Of a stretch of DNA of 64,000 nt, positions 46,052 to 56,990 are shown piece after piece. A program made the position numbers and the translations under genes. The DNA lies in the NCBI GenBank assembly GCA_022376925.1, contig JAIOJX010000032.1:200628939-200692938 (forward strand), read 5' to 3'. Below the pieces are notes generated by a model. That model was not told the DNA's origin and ran no database searches. It saw only the letters and a program-made list of their open reading frames with translations. Positions within the stretch are counted from its first letter, which is position 1, and each line of letters starts with the position of its first letter. Source of the DNA: Tragulus kanchil (Eukaryota > Chordata > Mammalia > Artiodactyla > Tragulidae).

Positions 46052-48235
46052 CCCTAGATACCACCTTGCATAAAATGTTCCCATCTCAGCTTAAGGACTG
46101 CCCTCTGCTTGCCCAGGCAGGATTCTTAAAATACAAATGCCCCCCAGAAAATTTCCAGTAAATTTCATCTGCCACAGTATAAGTCAGTTCATTCCAATCT
46201 TTTCTTGTGGGGGTTGTGAGGGGAGAATTGTGTGTGTGAGCTATGGATCTCTCTAGAGAAAGAGAATATTAAAAAAGAGGTAAAACAGCCCAAATTTCAT
46301 ATATTTCACAACTTGGGTTGGGCCATCGTGGTTTCAAGTCCATTGATTTTGCTTTTCATTTCAGTCTATCATGGCAGGCAATGCACAGCACCACACGGAA
46401 CTGAATTTATAGAGTCCAGACCTACTGTTAGGCATTGTGTACTGTGATTTGGCCAGTATTTCTCCCTTTAATCCTCACACCAATACTGAAACATAGATAC
46501 TCTCAACTCCCATACCCATCACCTGTTTGGTTTTGGCTTTCTAATGGATAAAGACAGGTCAGAGGTGGAAGCAATCTTCTCAGGCCTCATAAACGGTACG
46601 TGGCACACCTGAGACTAGAACCTGAGACTAGAAACAGGCTGCATTCAGTTCTAAAGCCTGGTCTCTGTGTCACCCCACGTGGCATGCGCGAGTCACCACA
46701 AAGCCCTAGGACTGCTCGGTGGCAGGGTGGGAGATGTCACCAGAGGAGGGCCAATAAACCAGATGATGCAACAGCCCAGAGCCCAGTTCCAGCTCTGTCC
46801 TCACCACTCACTCAGACGCAGAACTCCAGAGGCGGAGGAAGCGGCAGCCGCTGAGCAAAAGCCCCAAGCCTGTGCTCCGCTGCTTTCACAGGCTCACTCT
46901 CTCCCTTCCCCCTCTCTCTTTCTCCTCCACATCCAGCTCCATCGTCTGAAGCAAGGCCTCGGCTGCCAACCAAGCTCCTGTGTGGCTGAGAGTAAAGTTA
47001 TTTACAGCAAGGTCTGGCCTCTCGCGCCACCATGTAATTCAAGGCAATTGCACTTCCAAATAGATCTTTTTGGAGAAAATCAACAGTGGCTTTGCCTTCA
47101 ATCTACTGGAAAATGAAGTCCTGTAATTGCCTTTTTTTAGGCAGGATTCTTAAAATACCCTAGATACCACCTTGCATAAAATGTTCCCATCTCAGCTTAA
47201 GGACTGCCCTCTGCTTGCCCAGGCAGGATTCTTAAAATACAAATGCCCCCCAGAAAATTTCCAGTAAATTTCATCTGCCACAGTATAAGTCAGTTCATTC
47301 CAATCTTTTCTTGTGGGGGTTGTGAGGGGAGAATTGTGTGTGTGAGCTATGGATCTCTCTAGAGAAAGAGAATATTAAAAAAGAGGTAAAACAGCCCAAA
47401 TTTCATATATTTCACAACTTGGGTTGGGCCATCGTGGTTTCAAGTCCATTGATTTTGCTTTTCATTTCAGTCTATCATGGCAGGCAATGCACAGCACCAC
47501 ACGGAACTGAATTTATAGAGTCCAGACCTACTGTTAGGCATTGTGTACTGTGATTTGGCCAGTATTTCTCCCTTTAATCCTCACACCAATACTGAAACAT
47601 AGATACTCTCAACTCCCATACCCATCACCTGTTTGGTTTTGGCTTTCTAATGGATAAAGACAGGTCAGAGGTGGAAGCAATCTTCTCAGGCCTCATAAAC
47701 GGTACGTGGCACACCTGAGACTAGAACCTGAGACTAGAAACAGGCTGCATTCAGTTCTAAAGCCTGGTCTCTGTGTCACCCCCACGTGGCATGCGCGAGT
47801 CACTCACAAAGCCCTAGGACTGCTCGGTGGCAGGGTGGGAGATGTCACCAGAGGAGGGCCAATAAACCAGATGATGCAACAGCCCAGAGCCCAGTTCCAG
47901 CTCTGTCCTCACCACTCACTCAGACGCAGAACTCCAGAGGCGGAGGAAGCGGCAGCCGCTGAGCAAAAGCCCCAAGCCTGTGCTCCGCTGCTTTCACAGG
48001 CTCACTCTCTCCCTTCCCCCTCTCTCTCTTTCTCCCTCCACATCCAGCTCCATCGTCTGAAGCAAGGCCTCGGCTGCCAACCAAGCTCCTGTGTGGCTGA
48101 GAGTAAAGTTATTTACAGCAAGGTCTGGCCTCTCGCGCCACCATGTAATTCAAGGCAATTGCACTTCCAAATAGATCTTTTTGGAGAAAATCAACAGTGG
48201 CTTTGCCTTCAATCTACTGGAAAATGAAGTCCTGT
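46052..48235. repeat. Tandem duplication D16, unit about 1,106 bp (probable false duplication)
   Basis: Copy 1 is 46052-47157, copy 2 is 47158-48235. Copy 2 has single-base gains in 'cacccccacg' and 'gtcactcacaa' and 3 bp more in the 'tctctctctttctccctcc' run. Copy 1 ends in a filler (47125-47157) whose last 19 bp equal 46115-46133. Because of the indels a 173-codon frame is open only in copy 2 (47706-48227), while copy 1 shows 84- and 149-codon frames. Confidence 0.97.
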
Positions 48236-48531
48236 GAATGTGTTACATAAGTCCACACAGCAGGCGGAGAGAGCAGTGCAGGAGCCCAGAGCTCTGCCAA
48301 GACAGAGGGAGGCTCTGGCGCCTCCATGCCTGTCCTGTTGTGTGCTGGGGCTTTGTGGAGTGGACCTGGGCAACAGGGAGGGGGACGGTGTGAGTGTAGC
48401 CGGCCAAAGCCGTCAGCTGGGGCTTCAGGGGAGACGTGGGGACTGGAGAGGCACAGAATGCTCTAATGGGGAAGATGAGAGTGCCTGCTTTAGTAATCCT
48501 CAGTGTAATCTAATGCAGGTGGCAACAGCCA

Positions 48532-48532
<1 letters not shown>
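48236..48532. other. GC-rich stretch with a 153-codon frame, not a supported gene
   Basis: The frame 48234-48695 (again 49364-49825) reads through the CA microsatellite as a His-Thr run and has no domain, no Kozak-type support and no splice sites. I regard it as chance. Confidence 0.5.
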
Positions 48533-48569
<37 letters not shown>

Positions 48570-48600
48570 ACGCGTGCACACACACACATACACACTATAC
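48533..48600. repeat. (CA)n microsatellite with 'gtgcacgcgtgca' interruption
   Basis: About 15 CA units, a palindromic 'tgcacgcgtgca' and more CA. Second copy about 49663-49730 with no visible length change. Confidence 0.95.
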
Positions 48601-48800
48601 CCAAATCCTGTTTCCTGTTTAATGTTCATTTTCATTATAAAAGTAACAAAGTCTTACTCAACAAAATGTGCAAATACAGAAACACAGAAAAATAAATTGT
48701 CTACAACTCCATCACCCAAGCAGGGTCATTGTTAACATTTTGAGGGATTTTTCTTCCAGCCTCTGCTTTTACTCATTTTTAGCTTAAAAAATTATGATGA

Positions 48801-49072
48801 GGGCTTCCCTGGTGGTCCAGTGGGTAAAGAGTTCACCTTGCAGGGCAAGGGGAACTGGTTCGATCCCTGGCCCAGGAAGATCCCATATGCCGCCAAGCGG
48901 CTGGAGCAGTGTGTCCAGTTAGTAGTCAGCGCTCTAGAGCACATGCGCCCAGAGCCAGTGCTCTGCAGAGAGAAAGGACACTGCAATGGGAGGCCCACAC
49001 AGGCCAAAGAATAAAGATGGATGAAAATAAATAAACGAGGCAAAAATTTAAATATATATATATATAATTTTT
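48801..49072 (+). mobile_element. CHR-type SINE with 14-bp target-site duplication
   Basis: 'gggcttccctggtggtccag', 'ggttcgatccctggcccagg', 'agcacatgcgcccagagcca', 'gcaatgggaggcccacacag' and the tail 'gaataaagatggatgaaaat'. 'aaaattatgatgag' at 48788-48801 returns at 49073-49086. A TA run sits in the tail. Second copy 49931-50202. Confidence 0.93.
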
Positions 49073-49661
49073 AAAATTATGATGAGTTTTCCAGAATGCC
49101 TTGGGCCTCTGGGACAGTGTGTCAAGATTCTGATTTGATGCAAATTCAATTTTTGTTGTTGTTGTTGTTTTTTAATTTTGGCCTCTTTTATTGGTTTTTC
49201 ATACATTTATTTTTTTCATCCATCTTTATTCTTCTGCCTGTGTGGGCCTCCCATTGCAGTGGCCTCTCTTAAAATAATTTCAAGGCAATTGCACTTCCAA
49301 ATAGATCTTTTTGGAGAAAATCAACAGTGGCTTTGCCTTCAATCTACTGGAAAATGAAGTCCTGTGAATGTGTTACATAAGTCCACACAGCAGGCGGAGA
49401 GAGCAGTGCAGGAGCCCAGAGCTCTGCCAAGACAGAGGGAGGCTCTGGCGCCTCCATGCCTGTCCTGTTGTGTGCTGGGGCTTTGTGGAGTGGACCTGGG
49501 CAACAGGGAGGGGGACGGTGTGAGTGTAGCCGGCCAAAGCCGTCAGCTGGGGCTTCAGGGGAGACGTGGGGACTGGAGAGGCACAGAATGCTCGAATGGG
49601 GAAGGTGAGAGTGCCTGCTTTAGTAATCCTCAGTGTAATCTAATGCAGGTGGCAACAGCCA

Positions 49662-49699
<38 letters not shown>

Positions 49700-50291
49700 A
49701 CGCGTGCACACACACACATACACACTATACCCAAATCCTGTTTCCTGTTTAATGTTCATTTTCATTATAAAAGTAACAAAGTCTTACTCAACAAAATGTG
49801 CAAATACAGAAACACAGAAAAATAAATTGTCTACAACTCCATCACCCAAGCAGGGTCATTGTTAACATTTTGAGGGATTTTTCTTCCAGCCTCTGCTTTT
49901 ACTCATTTTTAGCTTAAAAAATTATGATGAGGGCTTCCCTGGTGGTCCAGTGGGTAAAGAGTTCACCTTGCAGGGCAAGGGGAACTGGTTCGATCCCTGG
50001 CCCAGGAAGATCCCATATGCCGCCAAGCGGCTGGAGCAGTGTGTCCAGTTAGTAGTCAGCGCTCTGGAGCACATGCGCCCAGAGCCAGTGCTCTGCAGAG
50101 AGAAAGGACACTGCAATGGGAGGCCCACACAGGCCAAAGAATAAAGATGGATGAAAATAAATAAACGAGGCAAAAATTTAAATATATATATATATAATTT
50201 TTAAAATTATGATGAGTTTTCCAGAATGCCTTGGGCCTCTGGGACAGTGTGTCAAGATTCTGATTTGATGCAAATTCAATTTTTGTTGTTG

Positions 50292-50572
50292 TTGTTGTTT
50301 TTTAATTTTGGCCTCTTTTATTGGTTTTTCATACATTTATTTTTTTCATCCATCTTTATTCTTCTGCCTGTGTGGGCCTCCCATTGCAGTGGTCTCTCTC
50401 GTTGCAGAGCACCGGCTCTGGGTACCTGCGCTCCAGAGTGCTGGCTCACAATTGGATACATCAGTCCGGCCGCTCCACAGCACGTGGGATCTTCCCAGGC
50501 CAGGGATTGAACCAGCAACCCCTGCACTGCAAAGCAGACTCTTCACCCACTGGACTACCAGGGAAGCCCCAA
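50292..50572 (-). mobile_element. CHR-type SINE, same subfamily, reverse orientation
   Basis: From 'ttttggcctcttttattggt' through 'ttctgcctgtgtgggcctcc', 'cagagcaccggctctgggta' and 'gatcttcccaggccaggga' to 'ggactaccagggaagcccc'. With the forward element before it, it forms an inverted pair. The first part appears earlier at 49162-49276, cut by the D17 junction. Confidence 0.92.
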
Positions 50573-50679
50573 ACTCAAGAGTTCTAAGAGTCTAGATGGT
50601 AAACTGATTGGCTAGACAGCTACCCAATGGTTTTCTAGGTCATGGAGAAAGACTCGATCCCAAGATACAAGAAGCACTA

Positions 50680-50935
50680 AACTATGAATCAGGAGCTGGT
50701 CATTCTAGCCCCATTTCTACCACTGTTGACTGTAGACTTGGACTATGTTCTATGTTCCTTTTCAGCCTTATTTGCACCATTCATATTAAGAAGCATAATA
50801 GAAGAATTCATTGCATTATGTTTTCTGAAAATATCACCTCGTCTCTATATGAATAATTTCATCTGCACAATGGGAATATCAATAGCTGTGCTCTAAAACT
50901 TCTCATAGCTGTTTTGAGGGTCAAATTAAATGGTG
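50680..50935 (+). mobile_element. MIR, interrupted
   Basis: 'aactatgaatcaggagctgg' and 'ctgttgactgtagacttgga', then 'tttcatctgcacaatgggaa tatcaatagc' and 'ttgagggtcaaattaaatgg', the MIR order with about 100 bp of other sequence between. Confidence 0.5.
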
Positions 50936-51315
50936 CATAAAATGGCTTTTTTAACTATAAAGAACCATGAAAAGGAAAGCTATCATAATGATTTTTAGAA
51001 AGAGGAAAAATACCCGAGCCATGTATCTTGTGAAAATACAAGGATAGTGATATGAAGCAATCCAGGAAGAAACAGTGAGAGAGGTGTCGTTTCTGCCATT
51101 CAGACAAGAAATTTGGAAAAAAATACAGGGATGCAGAGACAGGAAGCAATGAAAGTATTCAAAAGACAGGGATGTTTCTCCTTTTAGCCTGCTTTGTCCA
51201 AAAAGGTACTAGCTGCTCCCCCTCTAAAAATCCGTTAGGAGATACAAAGGCAGAATGTATGCTTTGAGTTTGGTTCGGTACCTCAGCAGGAACTTGGAGG
51301 AGGAAGTTGAAACAC
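50936..51315. other. Single-copy sequence, nothing recognised
   Basis: Purine-rich, no domain-bearing frame. Confidence 0.55.
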
Positions 51316-51502
51316 CTCTATCCCATCTCAGTGGGAACCTTCCTCAAGGTGGAAAGTCCAGTGGGTAACATTCTCCAGCCTATCAAATGGAGTAAGTTTC
51401 ACGTTTTTATCATCATGAAGGGACAGAGGGGAGGATAAGGAGAGGACAACATCGGGCCACATAAAATGGAGAGGAGAACTACCCATCAGAAATATGTGTG
51501 TA

Positions 51503-51602
51503 TTAGTTGCTCACTCATGTCCGACTCTTTGTGATCCCATGGACTGTAGCCTGCGAGGTCTCTTTGTCCATGGAATTCTCCAGGCAAGAATACTGGAGTA
51601 CC
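51503..51602 (-). mobile_element. Bov-tA-type SINE fragment, reverse orientation
   Basis: 'gttgctcactcatgtccgac', 'ccatggactgtagcctgcga', 'ttctccaggcaagaatactg gagt' then the sequence departs from the family. Second copy 52630-52729. Confidence 0.88.
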
Positions 51603-52019
51603 GGGTAGTTGTTCTCTTTTCCAGGACACCACATCAATTTGGGGGATCCCCCGGAGAAAATCTGCCAGACCTTGGAATTAGTGACAGTGAGCCACCTTCT
51701 GGCGGGCCTAGATATTGCACAATTTCCTGATTTCATGATTCTAACTTTAGCCCCTGTTAAGAGTTTATAAGGTATCCTAACTTGGTTCCGTGGAGTCTCC
51801 AAGACCAAATCCAGGCCAGGAAAAACTACTATGATGATGAAGCACGTCTTTAACAACTCCAACTTTCCTTATTCAACTTGTTCTTCCCAGATTTTCCTTT
51901 CTATACCCTCATTTGGACACCTGAGCCCAGTGCCCTTAATTCGTGTATTTATCCTCATGCCTCCCAGGTCACTTTCCCCACGAATATTTCTAAAAGAAGA
52001 CCTAAGGGAATGGGCAAAA

Positions 52020-52130
52020 CATCCATCTCACACATTCATTCAAATGGGTATTGGGCATCTACTGTGTGCAAGATACAATCCCATTTCCAAGATCTCATCA
52101 TTTATTGAGGAAAGTGAAAAATGTACAAAA
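52020..52130 (-). mobile_element. L2 3' end, reverse orientation
   Basis: 'acacattcattcaaatgggt' and 'attgggcatctactgtgtgc aagatac' match reverse L2. Second copy 53147-53257. A Bov-tA element follows directly. Confidence 0.6.
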
Positions 52131-52137
52131 ATAACCA

Positions 52138-52332
52138 CCCTACCATAGTGGCTCAGATGGTAAAGCATCCACCTGCCATGCGGGAGACTTGGGTTCAGTC
52201 CCTGGGTTGGGAAAATCCCCTGGAGGAGGGCATGGCAATTCACTCCAATATTCTTGCCTGGAGAATTCAAGGACAGAGGAGCCTGGCGGGCTACATTCCA
52301 TGGGGTCACAAAGAGTTGAACACAACCACGCG
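52138..52332 (+). mobile_element. Bov-tA-type SINE
   Basis: 'gtggctcagatggtaaagca', 'cctgccatgcgggagacttg', 'ggaggagggcatggcaattc', 'agaggagcctggcgggctac' and 'ggggtcacaaagagttgaac'. Second copy 53265-53459. Confidence 0.93.
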
Positions 52333-53577
52333 ATGAAGCACAGCATCATAGTGCAGACGAATAGTAAAGACAATAGACTCCCTAGGCATTCTGAAAGGGA
52401 AAACATCAATGATGCGTGGGGTGATTAAAGAAGGTGGTGTTTTCTCTATCCCATCTCAGTGGGAACCTTCCTCAAGGTGGAAAGTCCAGTGGGTAACATT
52501 CTCCAGCCTATCAAATGGAGTAAGTTTCACGTTTTTATCATCATGAAGGGACAGAGGGAGGATAAGGAGAGGACAACATCGGGCCACATAAAATGGAGAG
52601 GAGAACTACCCATCAGAAATATGTGTGTATTAGTTGCTCACTCATGTCCGACTCTTTGTGATCCCATGGACTGTAGCCTGCGAGGTCTCTTTGTCCATGG
52701 AATTCTCCAGGCAAGAATACTGGAGTACCGGGTAGTTGTTCTCTTTTCCAGGACACCACATCAATTTGGGGGATCCCCCGGAGAAAATCTGCCAGACCTT
52801 GGAATTAGTGACAGTGAGCCACCTTCTGGCGGGCCTAGATATTGCACAATTTCCTGATTTCATGATTCTAACTTTAGCCCCTGTTAAGAGTTTATAAGGT
52901 ATCCTAACTTGGTTCCGTGGAGTCTCCAAGACCAAATCCAGGCCAGGAAAAACTACTATGATGATGAAGCACGTCTTTAACAACTCCAACTTTCCTTATT
53001 CAACTTGTTCTTCCCAGATTTTCCTTTCTATACCCTCATTTGGACACCTGAGCCCAGTGCCCTTAATTCGTGTATTTATCCTCATGCCTCCCAGGTCACT
53101 TTCCCCACGAATATTTCTAAAAGAAGACCTAAGGGAATGGGCAAAACATCCATCTCACACATTCATTCAAATGGGTATTGGGCATCTACTGTGTGCAAGA
53201 TACAATCCCATTTCCAAGATCTCATCATTTATTGAGGAAAGTGAAAAATGTACAAAAATAACCACCCTACCATAGTGGCTCAGATGGTAAAGCATCCACC
53301 TGCCATGCGGGAGACTTGGGTTCAGTCCCTGGGTTGGGAAAATCCCCTGGAGGAGGGCATGGCAATTCACTCCAATATTCTTGCCTGGAGAATTCAAGGA
53401 CAGAGGAGCCTGGCGGGCTACATTCCATGGGGTCACAAAGAGTTGAACACAACCACGCGATGAAGCACAGCATCATAGTGCAGACGAATAGTAAAGACAA
53501 TAGACTCCCTAGGCATTCTGAAAGGGAAAAAACATCAATGATGCGTGGGGTGATTAAAGAAGGTGGTGTTTTCATTA

Positions 53578-53815
53578 CAGAGTACAGGCTCTAGGTACGA
53601 GAGCTTCAGTAGTTGTGGCATGTGCGCTCAGTCGTGGCGGCATGTGGATTCTAGAGCACGGGCTCAATACCTTGTGCTTCACAACAAAAGAAGCCACTCC
53701 CATGAGATGTTCACACCCCACAACAAAGAGGAGTCCCCACTCGCTGCAGCTAGAGAAAGCCCACACGTAGCAACGAAGACCTAGCACAGCCAAAATAAAG
53801 AAACAAATAATTATT
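53578..53815 (+). mobile_element. CHR-type SINE, older form
   Basis: 'gcttcagtagttgtggcatg', 'attctagagcacgggctcaa', 'cacaacaaaagaagccactc', 'actcgctgcagctagagaaa' and 'cgaagacctagcacagccaa' then an A-rich tail. The part from 53617 reappears at 54731-54929 because D19 starts inside it. Confidence 0.85.
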
Positions 53816-54029
53816 TTAAAAGGAGGTGGCTTTTGATCTGATATTTGATGATGCTAACAGGAGATGGAGAAGACATACCTCCTTTTAACAGAAGATGGTG
53901 AGAGGAACAGAACACACAAAGTACATAAAAGGAAACAGACAAGACCCACTCATGGAGTATTCTGACCAGAGCATGCCAGAGAATAATGACAATTAAAGCT
54001 GACATGATTTTAGAAAGCCTCTTTTACAA

Positions 54030-54170
54030 ATTTTATCTTCTCAGTCATCTCATAAGGTAGGTACTACTATTACTGAGTCCATTTTAAGGATGGAGAGACT
54101 GAGTTTAGAAGAGATTAAATTACTTGTTTTATGAAAATTCTATAGCTTGAGAAAGAATCTAGACCCAAAG
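54030..54170 (-). mobile_element. MIR, reverse orientation
   Basis: 'ctcagtcatctcataaggta', 'ggtactactattactgagtc', 'cattttaaggatggagagac' and 'gaagagattaaattacttg' match reverse MIR well. Second copy about 55143-55283. Confidence 0.75.
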
Positions 54171-54414
54171 ATTCATTATCCAACACCCAGGCCATAGCAA
54201 ATATGACTAACTCAGAAGGGGAGAATGCAACCATTCTGTGAAGAGAAAGCAATACCAAGCTAGAATATCAGGCTAATGGTGAGGTTTCAAGTCCTAGAGT
54301 AGTAGAATAGAGCTTTCCTTTGGGTCCGGTAGAGGTAACCAGATATGATCTTTGTCTTTTCTCTTTCCAGAAGGAGGCTGACTCCTCACTGATCCTTTTC
54401 TTTCTTTTTTCTAG

Positions 54415-54546
54415 AGACATGCTCTGAACTATGTAGCTGCAGAGGAGCTGGAGAAAAACACAGAAAACTTATTTCTTCGCTTTGCCAGTGCATTTATCAG
54501 TTTATTTGATTTCCTGTTCACTGCTTTATACTTTATTAGGCCTTAG
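54415..54546 (+). other. Possible terminal exon, 43 codons (speculative)
   Basis: A strong acceptor-like tract ('ccttttctttcttttttcta' then g, ending at 54414) is followed by a 43-codon frame open to a TAG at 54544-54546. The translation 'RHALNYVAAEELEKNTENLF' and on has protein-like composition with a hydrophobic C-terminal half. I do not recognise it. No matching upstream exon or polyadenylation signal is evident, and an open frame of this length has about a 1 in 8 chance of occurring at random. Second copy 55527-55658. Confidence 0.12.
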
Positions 54547-55842
54547 GGTGCCTCAGTGAATTAAGATGATCTAGTTGAAATGCATGATTAAAAGACTGAG
54601 CAACAATAATAACAGCATAATCATACCATGCATTCATATCTTACTTTAGCATCTGTTATATCACTTACACAAAATCAGCAGCACTCCAGAATAGGAATGA
54701 CAGAATGCGGCAATCCAACTTTACCAGTGGGGCATGTGCGCTCAGTCGTGGCGGCATGTGGATTCTAGAGCACGGGCTCAATACCTTGTGCTTCACAACA
54801 AAAGAAGCCACTCCCATGAGATGTTCACACCCCACAACAAAGAGGAGTCCCCACTCGCTGCAGCTAGAGAAAGCCCACACGTAGCAACGAAGACCTAGCA
54901 CAGCCAAAATAAAGAAACAAATAATTATTTTAAAAGGAGGTGGCTTTTGATCTGATATTTGATGATGCTAACAGGAGATGGAGAAGACATACCTCCTTTT
55001 AACAGAAGATGGTGAGAGGAACAGAACACACAAAGTACATAAAAGGAAACAGACAAGACCCACTCATGGAGTATTCTGACCAGAGCATGCCAGAGAATAA
55101 TGACAATTAAAGCTGACATGATTTTAGAAAGCCTCTTTACAAATTTTATCTTCTCAGTCATCTCATAAGGTAGGTACTACTATTACTGAGTCCATTTTAA
55201 GGATGGAGAGACTGAGTTTAGAAGAGATTAAATTACTTGTTTTATGAAAATTCTATAGCTTGAGAAAGAATCTAGACCCAAAGATTCATTATCCAACACC
55301 CAGGCCATAGCAAATATGACTAACTCAGAAGGGGAGAATGCAACCATTCTGTGAAGAGAAAGCAATACCAAGCTAGAATATCAGGCTAATGGTGAGGTTT
55401 CAAGTCCTAGAGTAGTAGAATAGAGCTTTCCTTTGGGTCCGGTAGAGGTAACCAGATATGATCTTTGTCTTTTCTCTTTCCAGAAGGAGGCTGACTCTCA
55501 CTGATCCTTTTCTTTCTTTTTTCTAGAGACATGCTCTGAACTATGTAGCTGCAGAGGAGCTGGAGAAAAACACAGAAAACTTATTTCTTCGCTTTGCCAG
55601 TGCATTTATCAGTTTATTTGATTTCCTGTTCACTGCTTTATACTTTATTAGGCCTTAGGGTGCCTCAGTGAATTAAGATGATCTAGTTGAAATGCATGAT
55701 TAAAAGACTGAGCAACAATAATAACAGCATAATCATACCATGCATTCATATCTTACTTTAGCATCTGTTATATCACTTACACAAAATCAGCAGCACTCCA
55801 GAATAGGAATGACAGAATGCGGCAATCCAACTTTACCAGTGG

Positions 55843-55930
55843 GGACATTGAAACAGAGAGGCTAGGTAGTTTGCCTGGGGCCACACAACAAGTTGTTGAA
55901 ACTTTTTCCCAGATCCCTCAACTCCCAAGC
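55843..55930 (-). mobile_element. MIR fragment, reverse orientation
   Basis: 'gacattgaaacagagaggct' and 'gtttgcctggggccacacaa' follow the reverse MIR block 'gaggcacagagaggtt ... ttgcccaaggtcacacag'. Confidence 0.6.
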
Positions 55931-56429
55931 CAGTTTTCACTTCGCTGTAGTTCAGTCTCTGAGCTCAGGCAGGCTGTAGAGACGAGAGGTACCATGAGGT
56001 ACCATAGGTGGCTGCCTCCCTGGAGCTCTGGTTTCAGCACCATGGATAGAGGCACCCAGGCCAGAAGCCGCATACAAAGTATCCAAAGCAGATAAACTGA
56101 ATTCTGGAATGCTGAGCTGTGTCGTGCACCATAGGAACACTACCTGGGTGCCTAAAAGCATGATAGTAAACACTTAGAAACAAGTCCGAGTGTGGGACAC
56201 ACATCCTCACCAGCCTGACCCACGTTGAGGCAAACGCAACCTTTAAAAAGTGCAGCTATTCATTCCTCATAAAGCCTGGAATTAATTAGTTAACATTTAC
56301 CCTAGTAGCCAAATACCAAACTGCCTCCAATCAACTAACCTCTTTACATCCTAGGATATTATGGAAAACTTCAGACTATCATATGTGAAAAAAACAGCAG
56401 TATCACCTAATGTCTGCAGAATGCCCGCG

Positions 56430-56640
56430 TGCAAAGTCCCTTCAGTCATGTCTGACTCTTTGCAACCCTACGGACTGTAGCCCACAAGATTTCTCTGTCC
56501 ATGGGATTTTCCAGGCAAGAATACTGGAGTGGGTTGCCATTTCCTCCTCAGGGAATCTTCCCGAACCAGGGATCACACCCACGTCTCCTATGGCTTCTGC
56601 ACTGCAGATGGATTCTTTACCACTGAGCCACAAGGGAAGT
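56430..56640 (-). mobile_element. Bov-tA-type SINE, reverse orientation, full length
   Basis: 'cagtcatgtctgactctttg', 'tccatgggattttccaggca', 'gaatactggagtgggttgcc', 'ggattctttaccactgagcc' and 'acaagggaagtc'. Second copy 57570-57780. Confidence 0.93.
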
Positions 56641-56794
56641 CAGTGCAGTGTCTACAGAGCTATTGTTTTACGTCAGGCCGTGGGCTGGGCACCTGTATAC
56701 TCTACTATCATGTGATCCTTTTCATGGTAAGTATGAAATATATCTAAGATAGAGAGGCTGTAAGGAAAATGTTTAGGAAAATAAAGACGCTATA

Positions 56795-56990
56795 TTGAAA
56801 GACAGACTGAGTGTGGCATCACACAATCCTGCTTCAAGTCCTAGATCTGCCTCTCACTAGCTGTGTGATCTTGAACACTTATTGCACTGTCCTGAGTCTA
56901 AGCGACTATATAGGGTTTATCTAGGTGCCTCAATAACGCACACAAAGCCTAGAGCACAGCGTTAGGCGCACAGTAACTATTCAACAGACG
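56795..56990 (+). mobile_element. MIR, nearly full length
   Basis: 'gcttcaagtcctagatctgc', 'ctctcactagctgtgtgatc', 'ttgaacacttattgcactgt', 'cctagagcacagcgttaggc' and 'gcacagtaactattcaa' follow MIR from core to tail. Second copy 57935-58130. Confidence 0.8.

Larger units (their letters stand above)
48147..50399. repeat. Tandem duplication D17, unit 1,130 bp (probable false duplication)
   Basis: Copy 1 is 48147-49276, copy 2 is 49277-50399. A few substitutions are seen ('ctctaatgg'/'ctcgaatgg', 'aagatgaga'/'aaggtgaga', 'ctctagagc'/'ctctggagc'). Copy 1 stops inside a reverse CHR element with 'ggcctctcttaaaata' against 'ggtctctctcgttgc' in copy 2. 48147-48235 is shared with D16 and is present three times. 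Confidence 0.97.
51316..53572. repeat. Tandem duplication D18, unit about 1,128 bp (probable false duplication)
   Basis: Copy 1 is 51316-52443, copy 2 is 52444-53572. One G fewer in 'cagaggggagg' early in copy 2, and two A more in 'aaagggaaaaaacatc' near its end. 'ttttc' is shared at the junction. Confidence 0.97.
53617..55842. repeat. Tandem duplication D19, unit 1,114 bp (probable false duplication)
   Basis: Copy 1 is 53617-54730, copy 2 is 54731-55842. Single-base losses in copy 2: 'cctctttac' against 'cctcttttac' and 'gactctcac' against 'gactcctcac'. The join falls on a shared 'gg'. Confidence 0.97.

Noticed and set aside
48234..48695. 153-codon frame with a His-Thr run
   Set aside because: The run is the CA microsatellite. 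No domain, no splice sites, and it recurs at 49364 only because of D17.
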